Assembly: GCF_000285495.1 (NCBI RefSeq)
Contig: NZ_HE610976.1
Location: 152,007 to 210,546, forward strand
Direction: 5' to 3'
Length of the DNA stretch: 58,540 bases
Source of the DNA: Oceanobacillus massiliensis str. N'diop
Lineage (GTDB): Bacteria > Bacillota > Bacilli > Bacillales > Amphibacillaceae
Part shown: positions 1-11,598 of the stretch, in pieces
Numbering within the stretch: position 1 is the stretch's first letter
Layout of the letters: the number at the start of each line of letters is the position of its first letter
Program-made: the position numbers and the translations under genes
The notes under the pieces: model-generated
Told to the model about the DNA's origin: nothing
The model's input: the letters and a program-made list of their open reading frames with translations, nothing else
The model's database searches: none

Positions 1-3
1 ACT

Positions 4-41
4 AAAAAAGATGATCCCTATATTATAGGGATCATCTTTTA
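4..41 (-). terminator. Terminator of the glycolytic operon, downstream of eno
   Basis: A perfect inverted repeat (arms about 9-20 and 26-37) lies just past the eno stop. It is flanked by A residues on one side and T residues on the other, so it can act on either strand. It is placed to end the long minus-strand transcript. Confidence 0.85.
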
Positions 42-115
42 ATTTGCTTAATGTTTTTTATAGCGTCCCTGACACGGATGCCAGTTCATACGCTGTTCCT
101 TTTAAAATAAATTGC

Positions 116-1435
<1,320 letters not shown>

Positions 1436-1445
1436 TTATCCATTA

Positions 1446-2987
1446 CTATTTTTTAATGATTAATGATTCTCCAGTCATTTCTTCCGGTTTTGCTACATTC
1501 AATAAATCCAATAACGTTGGTGCAAGATCTGCTAAAATCCCGCCTTCACGCAAGGATATATCATCTTTTGTTACGATAACCGGTACCGGATTTGTCGTAT
1601 GTGCTGTCATTGGATTTCCTTCCAAGGTTACGACTTCATCAGAGTTACCATGGTCAGCAGTAATGATTGCATGTCCGCCAAGCTCGGTAATCTTATCGAC
1701 GATCTTACCAAGGCATTCATCAACGGCCTCAATTGCATCGATAGTCGGCTGCAGCATTCCAGAGTGTCCAACCATATCCGGATTGGCAAAGTTGAGGATG
1801 ATGGCGTTCTGTTCGCCTCTATCCAATTCTGCTAGTAATGCATCTGTTACCTCATATGCACTCATTTCCGGTTGCAGATCATAGGTAGCAACTTTTGGCG
1901 AATCGATTAGAATTCTTGTTTCACCAGGAAATTCTTTCTCACGCCCGCCACTCATGAAAAATGTCACATGTGGATATTTTTCGGTTTCTGCGATTCGAAG
2001 CTGCTTCAGATTATTCTGTGCCAGTACTTCTCCAACGGTATTATCCAAATTAATCGGTTCATAGGCAACATACCCGTTGACTGTTTCACTGAAGTTCGTA
2101 AGCATGACGAAATCTAGATCTTTAGGAACGTTATCGCCTCTATCAAAATCACGGAAATCCGCATTGGCGAATGTTCTTGATATCTGGATAGCGCGATCCG
2201 GACGGAAGTTATAGAAAATGATGGAATCATTATCTTTAATTTGTCCGACAGGTTCACCATTTTCATCTGTTATTACGGATGGGATAACGAACTCGTCATA
2301 GATTCCATTCTCATAGTTGTCGCTGATGACATCCATGGCATTCCGATATGTTGGACCATGCCCGTTAACCATCGCATCATAGGACTTCTTCACACGATCC
2401 CAGCGCTTATCACGGTCCATGGAATAATAACGGCCAGAGATGGTTGCAAATTCACCGATACCAATCTCACGCATTTTTTCCTCTGTCATCTGAATATATT
2501 TACCTGCTGTCTGTGGGCCCACGTCACGTCCATCCAAGAATGCATGGACATATACTTTATCCAAGCCACTATCCTTTGCAAGCTGCAATAAGGCAAATAG
2601 GTGATTAATATGACTGTGAACTCCGCCATCTGACAATAATCCAAATAAATGGAGTGCCTTATCATTTGTCTTCGCATGATGGATTGTTTTGAGAAAAGCA
2701 CCGACTTGATAGAAGTCCCCTTCTTCAATGGACAAATTCACGCGGGTAAGACTTTGATAAACAATTCGCCCTGCACCAATATTCAAATGCCCCACTTCGG
2801 AATTACCCATTTGGCCTTCTGGAAGCCCAACAGCTATTCCGCTTGCAGTCAATTGATTGTGTGCGTATTTATTCCAGTAACGGTCAAAATTCGGTGTTTT
2901 TGCTTGCTTGACTGCATTCCCCATTACCTCATCACGGATAGCAAAGCCATCCAGAATGATTAATGCAGCTAGTTTATCCTGATTCAT
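1446..2987 (-). CDS. gpmI: 2,3-bisphosphoglycerate-independent phosphoglycerate mutase
   Basis: Mn-dependent, cofactor-independent interconversion of 3- and 2-phosphoglycerate. The 513-residue protein has the alkaline-phosphatase-fold metal motif LDGF near residue 12, the phosphoserine loop [14 protein letters not shown] (Ser63) and the C-terminal metal motifs ITADHGN and AHTTNPVP. Its ATG overlaps the tpiA stop in an ATGA junction, so translation of the two is likely coupled. Length and order match Bacillus. Confidence 0.98.
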   Translation of the reverse strand: MNQDKLAALIILDGFAIRDEVMGNAVKQAKTPNFDRYWNKYAHNQLTASGIAVGLPEGQMGNSEVGHLNIGAGRIVYQSLTRVNLSIEEGDFYQVGAFLKTIHHAKTNDKALHLFGLLSDGGVHSHINHLFALLQLAKDSGLDKVYVHAFLDGRDVGPQTAGKYIQMTEEKMREIGIGEFATISGRYYSMDRDKRWDRVKKSYDAMVNGHGPTYRNAMDVISDNYENGIYDEFVIPSVITDENGEPVGQIKDNDSIIFYNFRPDRAIQISRTFANADFRDFDRGDNVPKDLDFVMLTNFSETVNGYVAYEPINLDNTVGEVLAQNNLKQLRIAETEKYPHVTFFMSGGREKEFPGETRILIDSPKVATYDLQPEMSAYEVTDALLAELDRGEQNAIILNFANPDMVGHSGMLQPTIDAIEAVDECLGKIVDKITELGGHAIITADHGNSDEVVTLEGNPMTAHTTNPVPVIVTKDDISLREGGILADLAPTLLDLLNVAKPEEMTGESLIIKK

Positions 2988-3742
2988 TTTATACCTGCCT
3001 CCACTAATTGCAGAAATGATTCTGCTTCGAGACTTGCTCCACCAACCAAAGCACCATCAATATCCGATTGTGCCAAAAGTTCATCAACATTGGATGGCTT
3101 CACACTTCCACCATACTGAATCACTACTTTTTCTGCAATATCTTCAGATGTTACTTTTTTAATCACTTGTCTGATATGGGCACATACTTCATTTGCATCT
3201 TCACTTGAAGCAGTTTTACCTGTTCCAATTGCCCAGATTGGCTCATAAGCGATGATAGTATTGGTCACTTGCTCATCCGATAATCCGCGAAGTGCCTCTT
3301 CAACCTGTGAACCTACATGGCTCATTGTCTCATTTGCCTCACGCTGCTCCAGGGTTTCTCCAACACATACTATTGGTGTTAAGCCATGATTGAATGCTGC
3401 ATGTGTTTTCTTATTAACCGTTTCGTCTGTCTCCGCAAAATATTCACGGCGTTCTGAATGCCCAAGAACTACATGGGAAACACCGATATCCTTCAGCATG
3501 ACTGGACTTACTTCACCTGTGTAAGCTCCATTATCCTCAAAGTGCATATTCTGTGCAGCTATTTGCACTTTCGTACCTTTTGTTTTTTCAACTAAGGATG
3601 ATAGATATAGAAATGGTGCGCATACTATCGCTTCTACCTGATCGCTATCCGGCACTTTTCCAACAACATCATCAACAAACTGAGCTGCTTCTGAGGAAAC
3701 TTTATTCATTTTCCAGTTTCCGGCAATTACTTTTTTACGCAT
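2984..3742 (-). CDS. tpiA: Triosephosphate isomerase
   Basis: Interconverts dihydroxyacetone phosphate and glyceraldehyde 3-phosphate. The 252-residue TIM barrel shows AGNWKMNK with the substrate lysine, the catalytic His in VLGHSERR, the catalytic Glu in [12 protein letters not shown] and the phosphate loop GGSVKP. GAGAGGTGAG precedes the ATG. It lies between pgk and gpmI and shares a 4-bp overlap with gpmI. Glycerol-derived DHAP from glpD and dhaKLM, also in this window, enters glycolysis through this enzyme. Confidence 0.98.
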   Translation of the reverse strand: MRKKVIAGNWKMNKVSSEAAQFVDDVVGKVPDSDQVEAIVCAPFLYLSSLVEKTKGTKVQIAAQNMHFEDNGAYTGEVSPVMLKDIGVSHVVLGHSERREYFAETDETVNKKTHAAFNHGLTPIVCVGETLEQREANETMSHVGSQVEEALRGLSDEQVTNTIIAYEPIWAIGTGKTASSEDANEVCAHIRQVIKKVTSEDIAEKVVIQYGGSVKPSNVDELLAQSDIDGALVGGASLEAESFLQLVEAGIK

Positions 3743-3779
3743 CGTCTCACCTCTCGAGTATTTTTTGGGAATTCCGATT

Positions 3780-4961
3780 TTATTTATCGTCCAAAGCAGC
3801 TACACCAGGTAAATCTTTACCCTCCATAAATTCAAGGGAAGCTCCTCCGCCTGTTGATACATGATCCATTTCAGCTGCAAGATCAAATTTTTCGACTGCT
3901 GCAGCAGAATCTCCGCCGCCAATGATAGAAAATCCTTTTGTCTCAGCCAATGCTTCTGCAACTGCCTTTGTCCCGCCGGCAAATGGATTCAGTTCAAAAA
4001 CGCCCATTGGTCCGTTCCAAATAATCAGCTTGGAATCTGCTACAATTTTGCTGTAGCTTTCCCTTGTTTTAGGACCGATATCCAAAGCTTCCCAATCTGA
4101 AGGTATTTGATCAATACCGACAATTTTAGTGTTGGCAGCTTCTGAAAAATCGTCTGCCACGACAACATCAACTGGAAGGACAAAATTGACACCTTTATCC
4201 TCTGCCTTTTGCATGAATTGTTTTGCCAAATCCATTTTATCTTCTTCCAGTAATGATTTACCGATTTCGTGTCCCTTAGCCTTGATGAAAGTATACGCAA
4301 GACCACCGCCAATAATCAGGTTATCCACCTTATCCAACAGGTTGTCTATTACATTAATCTTATCTTTTACTTTCGCTCCGCCAATTATCGCTGTAAAAGG
4401 ACGTTCTGGGTTATTCAGTGCACCGTCAAGTGCAGCGATTTCCTTTTCCATCAAATAACCCGCTGCTGCAGGCAGTTTTTCAGCAATGCCAGTTGTTGAT
4501 GCATGGGCCCTATGTGCTGCACCGAAAGCATCGTTAACATACAAATCTGCCATATCCGCAAACGCCTGAACCAATTCAGGATCATTTTTCTCTTCTCCAG
4601 CTTCGAAACGAACATTTTCAATTAATAATATATCGCCATTGCCTAACCGCGAAATTGCTTCATTAACTTCATCACCGTAAACGGAATCTGTTTTCACAAC
4701 TTCTTTTCCGATTAAATCACTTAAACGCTTGGCAACAGGGTCCAAACGCAGTTCGTCGCTTGCTTGTCCTTTTGGTCGTCCAAGATGGCTTGCCAAAATT
4801 ACGATAGCTCCCTGTTCTGTTAAATAGTTGATTGTCGGCAATGCCGCTTTAATCCGTGTATCATCTGTAATGGTTCCTTCATTCAGTGGAACGTTGAAAT
4901 CCACACGGCAAAATACCTTTTTTCCCTTAACATCAAGGTCTTGAAGTGTTTTTTTGTTCAT
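3780..4961 (-). CDS. pgk: Phosphoglycerate kinase
   Basis: Transfers phosphate from 1,3-bisphosphoglycerate to ADP. The protein of 393 residues begins [20 protein letters not shown]. It contains the N-domain substrate motifs ([17 protein letters not shown]) and the C-domain nucleotide loop GGGDSAAA. An upstream extension of the frame of 30 codons is rejected because AGGAGGG sits directly before the ATG at 4961 and the extension is unlike the family. A hairpin and a possible promoter lie between gapA and pgk, so pgk-eno may be partly expressed apart from cggR-gapA. Confidence 0.98.
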   Translation of the reverse strand: MNKKTLQDLDVKGKKVFCRVDFNVPLNEGTITDDTRIKAALPTINYLTEQGAIVILASHLGRPKGQASDELRLDPVAKRLSDLIGKEVVKTDSVYGDEVNEAISRLGNGDILLIENVRFEAGEEKNDPELVQAFADMADLYVNDAFGAAHRAHASTTGIAEKLPAAAGYLMEKEIAALDGALNNPERPFTAIIGGAKVKDKINVIDNLLDKVDNLIIGGGLAYTFIKAKGHEIGKSLLEEDKMDLAKQFMQKAEDKGVNFVLPVDVVVADDFSEAANTKIVGIDQIPSDWEALDIGPKTRESYSKIVADSKLIIWNGPMGVFELNPFAGGTKAVAEALAETKGFSIIGGGDSAAAVEKFDLAAEMDHVSTGGGASLEFMEGKDLPGVAALDDK

Positions 4962-5010
4962 GATAAACCCTCCTAATTTTGGCCTATGTAACATTGTGAT
5001 GACTGTTATA

Positions 5011-5036
5011 GGTCTTCCCCGATTACTGTGTTCGTA
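5011..5036 (-). promoter_or_regulatory. Possible internal promoter for pgk
   Basis: On the minus strand TGGTATATAATGG lies about 60-70 bp before the pgk RBS and looks like an extended -10. No good -35 is visible. An internal promoter here would uncouple pgk-tpiA-gpmI-eno from CggR control; this is inference, and the position is approximate. Confidence 0.3.
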
Positions 5037-5090
5037 ACCATTATATACCATGTTTCATATATACGCTTATAACAGAATAAGAATAAATAG

Positions 5091-5120
5091 AAAACGGAAG
5101 AGGAATGGAATCCTCCTCCG
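5091..5120 (-). terminator. Hairpin after gapA, probable partial terminator
   Basis: A stem with arms near 5095-5104 and 5110-5120 is followed on the minus strand by TTTTCT. It sits between the gapA stop and pgk. It would end part of the cggR-gapA transcripts, or stabilise a processed gapA end. Confidence 0.6.
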
Positions 5121-5133
5121 CCTAAATTAGTTT

Positions 5134-6144
<1,011 letters not shown>

Positions 6145-6190
6145 CTATTCCTCCTATTGGATCGTTTTAATATTGATATATTTAAAGAGG

Positions 6191-7210
6191 CTAACCTCTC
6201 AATATCCGTTCTGCTGCTCCCTGATCTGTTATGAGCAGGTCGCTTTTTCCTTGCTTATAATAGGAAGCAATTGCTTCTCCCTTTGATGTACCACCCGCAA
6301 CGGTAATGACATGATCCACTGCTTCTAAATCTTCAAGCTGTATACCGACTGTCTTCACTTTATGAACAACATCGCCTGAATGATCGAAATAATAACCGAA
6401 CGCTTCACTGGCTGCATTCTTTTCCTTCAATAAAGTGATAACCCGTTCGGATGTCCTGCGTCTGCCGGCCATTCTCAAGGCATCTCCAACACCATGAATA
6501 ACGATATTTGAGCTCTTAATCTGCTCTAATATTTCGGTAATTGCAGGTTCCGTAATAATTGTCTCATAAGTGGAATCACTGATTGGATCAGGTACATAAA
6601 GCATTCGATATTCACCATGGGCTTTTCTTGCCATCTCAGCGACAATCCCGCTTGCCTGATTCTCCACCTTTTCACCAATTCCTCCCCTTGCAGGGACAAA
6701 TAGGATTTCACTTTCGTCGTTGAGCGGAGTCATCACTTTGGCAACCACTGCCATCGTGCTTCCACCTGTAACAGCAATGGTGTTTTTCGGTTTAAGGATG
6801 GTTTTCAGATACCTTACGCATGCTTTTCCCATATCCTGTTTTACCCACTCATCCTCATCACTGTTACCAGGGACAATAATTACATTATCTACATGTAATG
6901 TTTCCTTAATTCGTTGTTCTAAAACATGCAAGCCGCTTATTTCACCAATAAAATCAGCAAGCTGTTCGAGAATTAATTTGCCCTCATTCGTAATATACAT
7001 TCCTCTTGTAGTAACTTGGATCAATCCCTGCTCCTGCAGAAAATCAATTTCGCCTCTGACATGTCTTTCCGTCAGTTTGGCTGTCTCTGCAAGCGCCCTT
7101 CTGCCGATTGGCTGGTAGAGATCCACATTGTGCAATAAGGTGTACCTTTGCTTTATTACTTCCAAAAGTTCCGGAACGAGTTTTTTTTGAATATTAATCA
7201 AGGATTTCAT
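6191..7210 (-). CDS. cggR: Central glycolytic genes repressor CggR
   Basis: SorC/DeoR-type repressor of the gapA operon; in B. subtilis fructose-1,6-bisphosphate relieves repression. There is an N-terminal winged HTH (about residues 25-65, with PIGRRALAETAKLTERHVRGE), then a sugar-phosphate-binding SorC domain (VTGGSTMAVVA, FVPARGGIGE, HGVGDALRMAGRR, DQGAAERILRG). The start is placed at 7210 (MKSLINIQKKLVPELLE) because AAGGAG lies 9 nt upstream. ATGs six and two codons earlier are too close to, or upstream of, that RBS. The protein is 339-340 residues, as usual. Confidence 0.95.
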   Translation of the reverse strand: MKSLINIQKKLVPELLEVIKQRYTLLHNVDLYQPIGRRALAETAKLTERHVRGEIDFLQEQGLIQVTTRGMYITNEGKLILEQLADFIGEISGLHVLEQRIKETLHVDNVIIVPGNSDEDEWVKQDMGKACVRYLKTILKPKNTIAVTGGSTMAVVAKVMTPLNDESEILFVPARGGIGEKVENQASGIVAEMARKAHGEYRMLYVPDPISDSTYETIITEPAITEILEQIKSSNIVIHGVGDALRMAGRRRTSERVITLLKEKNAASEAFGYYFDHSGDVVHKVKTVGIQLEDLEAVDHVITVAGGTSKGEAIASYYKQGKSDLLITDQGAAERILRG

Positions 7211-7254
7211 GTACATGGTCTCCTTCATTGGGCCGCATAATGACCCATATGTTT

Positions 7255-7306
7255 ACATTGTGTCCCGGCGACAAATTCATTATAACATATCCCAAAAGTT
7301 ATACAA
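7255..7306 (-). promoter_or_regulatory. cggR operon promoter with probable CggR operator
   Basis: On the minus strand a -35 TTGTAT (7301-7306) is spaced 16 bp from a perfect -10 TATAAT (7279-7284). Just downstream of the expected start, CGCCGGGACACAATG (about 7255-7271) resembles the CGGGAC...TGTC half-sites known for B. subtilis CggR. The promoter is read from sequence; the operator assignment is by resemblance and position. Confidence 0.65.
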
Positions 7307-7400
7307 ATAATAAGTACTTCTATTAATTCGTTTTAAAAATTGATCCGCTATCGCTATAGTTATTCCCACCCGATACGTTCGTAAACATAAAAAAACATAC

Positions 7401-7905
7401 TAAGATTAGTGGCTGAGAACATCGACGGATGACTTTACCCACTATCTTTCTTTTTTAGAGGTTCTGGTAAAAGTGTTTTTACTTGGGGAGGTTTTCATAA
7501 CCTACTATTAAGGATTGGGGTATTTCCTACAGCTCTGGAAATAGACTTCGCGAATCTTAGAGTGGCTGATGAGGCTCCTACGCTAGTTTGGTGAATTTGT
7601 TTTATTTCGTAGCATGTGTTTGTAACTGCGTGCAGCAGAAAATGTAACGGAGATAGCTTACCAATATTAAGCTGGTTGATTGAAGCGGAGGGAAGTCGAC
7701 TAGTGCAGGAACAGCACGTGTCTGAAGACCCCACAGCGGCGATCTTCCGCGAGGAGGCCGAGGCGGTGCCCGTGGAAAGCGACTTCCCGCAGCGTAAATC
7801 AACAAAGCAGTAATTCGGAGCCTATATAAAAATCAACATGCAAGGCTTCCTTCCCTAAAATCATTCGTCTTTAGATTAGTGATTTTTAGAAATGTCTCAG
7901 CCCCA
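7401..7905. repeat. MITE-like noncoding element with GC-rich palindromic core
   Basis: This gene-free stretch lies between the cggR promoter and the glutaredoxin-like gene. Its ends carry imperfect inverted repeats: GGCTGAGAACAT (7411-7422) against GGCTGAGACATT (reverse of 7891-7902), and GACGGATGACTTTA (7424-7437) against GACGAATGATTTTA (reverse of 7856-7869, 12 of 14). Inside is a GC-rich core, 7685-7795, closed by GGGAAGTCG (7690-7698) and its exact complement (7780-7788). The core resembles a dispersed structured repeat I remember from Bacillaceae genomes; I cannot name it. Short frames across it have no RBS and unlike composition, so I call none. Confidence 0.6.
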
Positions 7906-7908
7906 TTT

Positions 7909-8148
7909 CTAGCTTTGCTTGAAAAGCCGTTCTATTGAATCATAGTTAATTTCATTACAGTTCAATTGCCTGCCCTTTAGTTCAATTACGGGTATTTCCA
8001 GCTGGTACGCTTCAAGCCATTTATCATTGGAATAAATATCCCTTTTCATAACTGTAAACGAATATTGGCTATTGAAAAGGGAAAGTAAGGCTTCCGCTTC
8101 ATCGCACAAGGAACACCTATCTTTCGTGTAAAAAATCACGCTGTCCAC
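7909..8148 (-). CDS. Glutaredoxin-like (DUF836-type) thiol protein
   Basis: A 79-residue thioredoxin-fold protein with a CSLC redox pair at residues 12-15 (YTKDRCSLCDEAE) and the cis-proline region EIPVIEL. Likely a small thiol-disulfide exchanger; the partner is unknown. It starts at GTG (8148), with GGGAGG seven nt upstream. That RBS lies inside the last codons of rpoN, 2 bp away, so the two genes are translationally linked and in one operon. The 3' end abuts the MITE-like repeat. The role is by family only. Confidence 0.8.
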   Translation of the reverse strand: MDSVIFYTKDRCSLCDEAEALLSLFNSQYSFTVMKRDIYSNDKWLEAYQLEIPVIELKGRQLNCNEINYDSIERLFKQS

Positions 8149-8150
8149 GA

Positions 8151-9443
8151 TTATCCTCCCTTTCTCCTTTTAACCGATGATGGTATTCCAAGCTGATCCC
8201 GATATTTCATAACTGTCCTTCGCGCTATATCGATATCGAATTCATCCTTCAGCTTCTTTTTTACTCCCTCATCCGATAACGGACGTTTTTTATCTTCATA
8301 TAATATCATTTCCTGGATTAATTTCTTGATTACATAAGAAGCAGTACCGTTCCCATCTTCTGTTCTGACACCGCTCTGCAAAAAGAATTTGAGCGGGATT
8401 ACACCTTGTACCGTCTGAATGTACTTCTGACTGATTGCCCTGCTCACCGTTGAAGTATGGAGGTTAAGTTCCTCTGCAATCTCCCTTAATGTCAATGGCT
8501 GAATCATATAGGAACCATGTTCAAAAAATAATGCCTGTTTTTCCAGGATAATTCGGATCACCCGCTCCAATGTATTCCCTCGGTAAACGATTGCCTGTTT
8601 TAAAGAGTCAATTTCTTTATATTTTTCCTTTAAATAGTCGGCAGCTTCCTTTTCGGGGTCTTTAAAATTTTCATACATTGGATTAAGGGTTATTTTGGGA
8701 GCCGACCATTTATAGAATGAGACCTTCCATTCTCCTTCTGCTTTATAGATGGAAGCTTCGGGAATAATATATTCTGGTTCAAGTACTGTCAGCAACTGGC
8801 CAGGTTTTGGATGACAGAGCCTGATGTGTTCAAGCAAGTCGGCAGCCTCTTCGGCCGATATTGGATAGGATGCACTAATTGAATCCACATCTCCTTCAGC
8901 AATCAGTTCCAAATGCTGTGTTAGCAGATCTTCTACGAAAGGTTTATAACCGCTGAATTGTTTGATTTGCAGCAAAATACATTCTTGGAGGTTTCTTGCA
9001 CCAATTCCAGCAGGTTCCAGAGACTGAATTTTCGATAGGGCATATTCGACAGTTTCCAATGTCGTTTCACATGCTTCTGCCCATTCCTTTAAGTCAATAT
9101 CCAGATAGCCATCCTCATTTAAGGAATCGATTCCGAACTCAATGATGGCTTTCAATTTGTCATCTCGAATAGTGAGCATAAAGATTTGCCCTTTTAACTG
9201 GTCATACATCGTCTTCTCATATGGGTTTATCTCACCTATTGCCTGCATATTGGAATGCTCTGGTCTGAATTGTTCCCAATCCATATCGGATTCCACTTCC
9301 TCAATCAACGGATTCTCGTTAGCAATCTCTTTAAGATATTCCATTAATTGACTGCTTGTCAGCTGAAGAATATTGATGGACTGGATTAGTGACTGATTCA
9401 TTTTCCATTGTAATGATTGCTTCAATATAAGTCTCTGTTCCAT
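8151..9443 (-). CDS. rpoN: RNA polymerase sigma-54 factor
   Basis: Sigma-54 (SigL in Bacillus) directs RNA polymerase to -24/-12 promoters that need AAA+ activators. It has the Q/L-rich activator-interacting region (MEQRLILKQSLQWKMNQSLI), the core-binding domain (about 90-280), the HTH (LREIAEELNLHTSTVSRAI) and the RpoN box (ARRTVMKYRDQLGIPSS) close to the C-terminus. The start at 9443 has GGGAG 8 nt upstream; the frame opens 7 codons earlier without an RBS. 430 residues, normal. No sigma-54 activator gene is in the window. Confidence 0.96.
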   Translation of the reverse strand: MEQRLILKQSLQWKMNQSLIQSINILQLTSSQLMEYLKEIANENPLIEEVESDMDWEQFRPEHSNMQAIGEINPYEKTMYDQLKGQIFMLTIRDDKLKAIIEFGIDSLNEDGYLDIDLKEWAEACETTLETVEYALSKIQSLEPAGIGARNLQECILLQIKQFSGYKPFVEDLLTQHLELIAEGDVDSISASYPISAEEAADLLEHIRLCHPKPGQLLTVLEPEYIIPEASIYKAEGEWKVSFYKWSAPKITLNPMYENFKDPEKEAADYLKEKYKEIDSLKQAIVYRGNTLERVIRIILEKQALFFEHGSYMIQPLTLREIAEELNLHTSTVSRAISQKYIQTVQGVIPLKFFLQSGVRTEDGNGTASYVIKKLIQEMILYEDKKRPLSDEGVKKKLKDEFDIDIARRTVMKYRDQLGIPSSVKRRKGG

Positions 9444-9521
9444 AATCAACACTCCCAAAATCAAATCATTCTATCCTAATTCTGCCACTACTTTCCATAA
9501 TTGTCATCAACGCGTTTACCA

Positions 9522-9550
9522 TTGACACGGTTTAACAGTAGAAATATCAT
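9522..9550 (+). promoter_or_regulatory. Sigma-A promoter of the YitT-family gene
   Basis: TTGACA (9522-9527), 17-bp spacer, TATCAT (9545-9550), about 55 bp before the start codon and its GAGGAG ribosome site. Confidence 0.65.
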
Positions 9551-9605
9551 TAATATTATGGATAACAGCGGGTTATCCACGTTTTGAAGAAGAGGAGATG
9601 GTGAA

Positions 9606-10496
9606 ATGCCAAAAAGTGTGCATAAACCTAAAGGTAATTATAAAAAAAGAGAAACGGCCGGTCACCTGATCATTCGCTATATCATGTTATTTATCGGTGC
9701 TACGCTGGCTGCACTGGCACTGGAATTATTCTTGGTTCCAAATGATATTATTGATGGCGGTATTATTGGCATCTCTCTGTTAATCAATCATTTAACAGGC
9801 ATTGGCTTCGGTATATTAGTGCTTATCATAAACATTCCATTTCTGATTGCCGGATTGAAAAGGATGGGGAAGGATTTTCTGATATCTTCCATTTTTAGTA
9901 TCGTTACCCTATCGGTTATGGAAAATGTTTTCCATCATATTGAGGTTGTCACTGCCGAACCTTTATTGGCAACTGTATTTGGCGGATTAATACTCGGTGC
10001 CGGGGTCGGGCTGGTTATCCGGAATGCGGGTGCACTTGATGGAACCGAAATTCTGGGAATTATCGTAACTAAAAAACTGCCTTTTTCTGTCGGCGAATTT
10101 GTGATGTTCGTGAACGTTTTTATCTTCGCATGGGCAGGTTTCATTCTCGGCTGGGAGCAGGCGATGCTGTCTATCCTAACCTATTATATTGCCTCGAAAA
10201 CAATTGACGGGGTCGGACAGGGTATCATGAACGAAACCAAGGCTGCAATCATCGTCTCTGAAAAATCTGCGGAGATTGCAGATGACCTAGGGGATAAATT
10301 GAAGCGCGGGGTTACAAAACTATATGGACAAAACAGCTATCAGGAAAAGGATACACAGGTTCTTTACGTGGTCATTACCCGTCTGGAAGTAGCAAGTTTG
10401 AAACAGATCGTCATCGACAATGATCCAAAAGCATTTACAACAATCATGGATACACAGGAAGTACATGGCGGGAGATTCAAGTCTGCCGGCCACTAA
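9606..10496 (+). CDS. YitT family membrane protein (DUF161/DUF2179)
   Basis: A 296-residue integral membrane protein. After a basic N-terminus there are about five hydrophobic segments (residues 25-195, including the family-like LELFLVPNDIIDGGIIGISL and GALDGTEILGI). A cytoplasmic DUF2179 domain follows (about 210-290, with GVTKLYGQNSYQEKDTQVLY). Function in the family is not settled; several copies per Bacillus genome are usual. It has its own promoter, RBS and terminator and is a single-gene unit on the opposite strand from its neighbours. Confidence 0.9.
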   Translation: MPKSVHKPKGNYKKRETAGHLIIRYIMLFIGATLAALALELFLVPNDIIDGGIIGISLLINHLTGIGFGILVLIINIPFLIAGLKRMGKDFLISSIFSIVTLSVMENVFHHIEVVTAEPLLATVFGGLILGAGVGLVIRNAGALDGTEILGIIVTKKLPFSVGEFVMFVNVFIFAWAGFILGWEQAMLSILTYYIASKTIDGVGQGIMNETKAAIIVSEKSAEIADDLGDKLKRGVTKLYGQNSYQEKDTQVLYVVITRLEVASLKQIVIDNDPKAFTTIMDTQEVHGGRFKSAGH

Positions 10497-10505
10497 GATG
10501 AATAT

Positions 10506-10549
10506 AACGGACAACCTGCAGTTCAAAATGGTTGTCCGTTATTTATTTT
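10506..10549 (+). terminator. Terminator after the YitT-family gene
   Basis: An 11-bp perfect stem AACGGACAACC/GGTTGTCCGTT (10506-10516, 10530-10540) followed by a T-rich tail. It lies between two convergent genes and may serve both. Confidence 0.85.
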
Positions 10550-10585
10550 CCAGCTTGTCAGAATACTAAAAATGACTGTTTGGAT

Positions 10586-11518
10586 CTAGTATGATCTCAC
10601 CGTATTTTCCATTCGGCCAATCCTTTCAATCTCTATCGTGACCCTGTCACCGTCTTTCAAAAACTGGGGCGGATCCATAGCAAACCCGACGCCATCCGGT
10701 GTGCCCGTCATAATAATATCACCAGGGTTCAAAGTAATTAAATCGGAAATGAATTCCATCAGAAACGGAATATTAAATATTAGATTACTTGTAGTGGAAG
10801 ATTGTCTTTCTTCGCCATTTACATAGGATTTAATCGCGAGTGATGAAGCATCACCTAATTCATCCCCTGTGACAACACACGGACCTATCGGTGTGGAACG
10901 ATCAAGCGACTTTCCCTGCAGCCATTGCGGTGTACGTTTTTGCAGATCTCTTGCAGACGTATCGTTCCCTATTGTATATCCCGCAATATAGTCTCCCGCA
11001 TTCTCTTTTTTGACTTTTGAAGCCTGTTTTCCAATTACAATCACAAGTTCTGCCTCATAATCCAATTTCTCCGTTGATGGTGATTTTTCGATTGCATCTT
11101 CCGGTCCAATTAATGCATTCGTGAATTTAGCAAAAAGTACAGGATATTTCGGAATCTCACTTTGCATCTCTGCAACATGATCGGCATAATTTTTTCCGAC
11201 ACAGATAATTTTAGAGGGAGATGGCACCGGATTTCCAAGTGCAACCGTCTCTCTCTTTATAAAATGTGCTTCCATATTGTTTTCGACAATATGATCGTAA
11301 GCCCGATTTGCCTTTTCAATTAAATCAATGCCACTCAAGAAAAAGTCACTTGGGTTCGACGGGAAAACCTCATTAAGTGGCGGTAATGCTTCTTCACCGT
11401 TTTCTGATAGGAGCATTACCCTGTAGGATGCCTGTAAATCGATAACGCTATCTTGATGGATACACCCAATTCTCCAGTGGTCATCTCCATTTTTCTTCTT
11501 ATAGCTTACTAACTTCAT
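10586..11518 (-). CDS. Fumarylacetoacetate hydrolase (FAH) family protein
   Basis: A 310-residue member of the FAH superfamily, which contains C-C bond hydrolases, decarboxylases and isomerases acting on 2-oxo or enol acids with Mg or Mn. The catalytic domain (about 100-305) shows the start ICVGKNYADHVAEM, the metal ligands DYEAELVIVIG and NDTSARDLQ, and MTGTPDGVGFAM. The N-terminal 95 residues are the usual small cap. It is the last gene of a probable operon with a TAXI-type TRAP importer (80-bp gap), so it may act on the imported acid. The actual substrate cannot be read from sequence. Confidence 0.88.
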   Translation of the reverse strand: MKLVSYKKKNGDDHWRIGCIHQDSVIDLQASYRVMLLSENGEEALPPLNEVFPSNPSDFFLSGIDLIEKANRAYDHIVENNMEAHFIKRETVALGNPVPSPSKIICVGKNYADHVAEMQSEIPKYPVLFAKFTNALIGPEDAIEKSPSTEKLDYEAELVIVIGKQASKVKKENAGDYIAGYTIGNDTSARDLQKRTPQWLQGKSLDRSTPIGPCVVTGDELGDASSLAIKSYVNGEERQSSTTSNLIFNIPFLMEFISDLITLNPGDIIMTGTPDGVGFAMDPPQFLKDGDRVTIEIERIGRMENTVRSY

Positions 11519-11598
11519 CTTTTTGCACCTCTTTCCAATATGCAGTAAAAAAAGCTAATCAATCATAATAAGACTACTATCGTTACACGGAGCCTCGT

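Noticed and set aside
7602-7813. Small open frames on both strands across the GC-rich repeat core
   Set aside because: They follow from the high GC content of the palindromic core. No RBS, no homology recognised, and both strands are open over the same bases.
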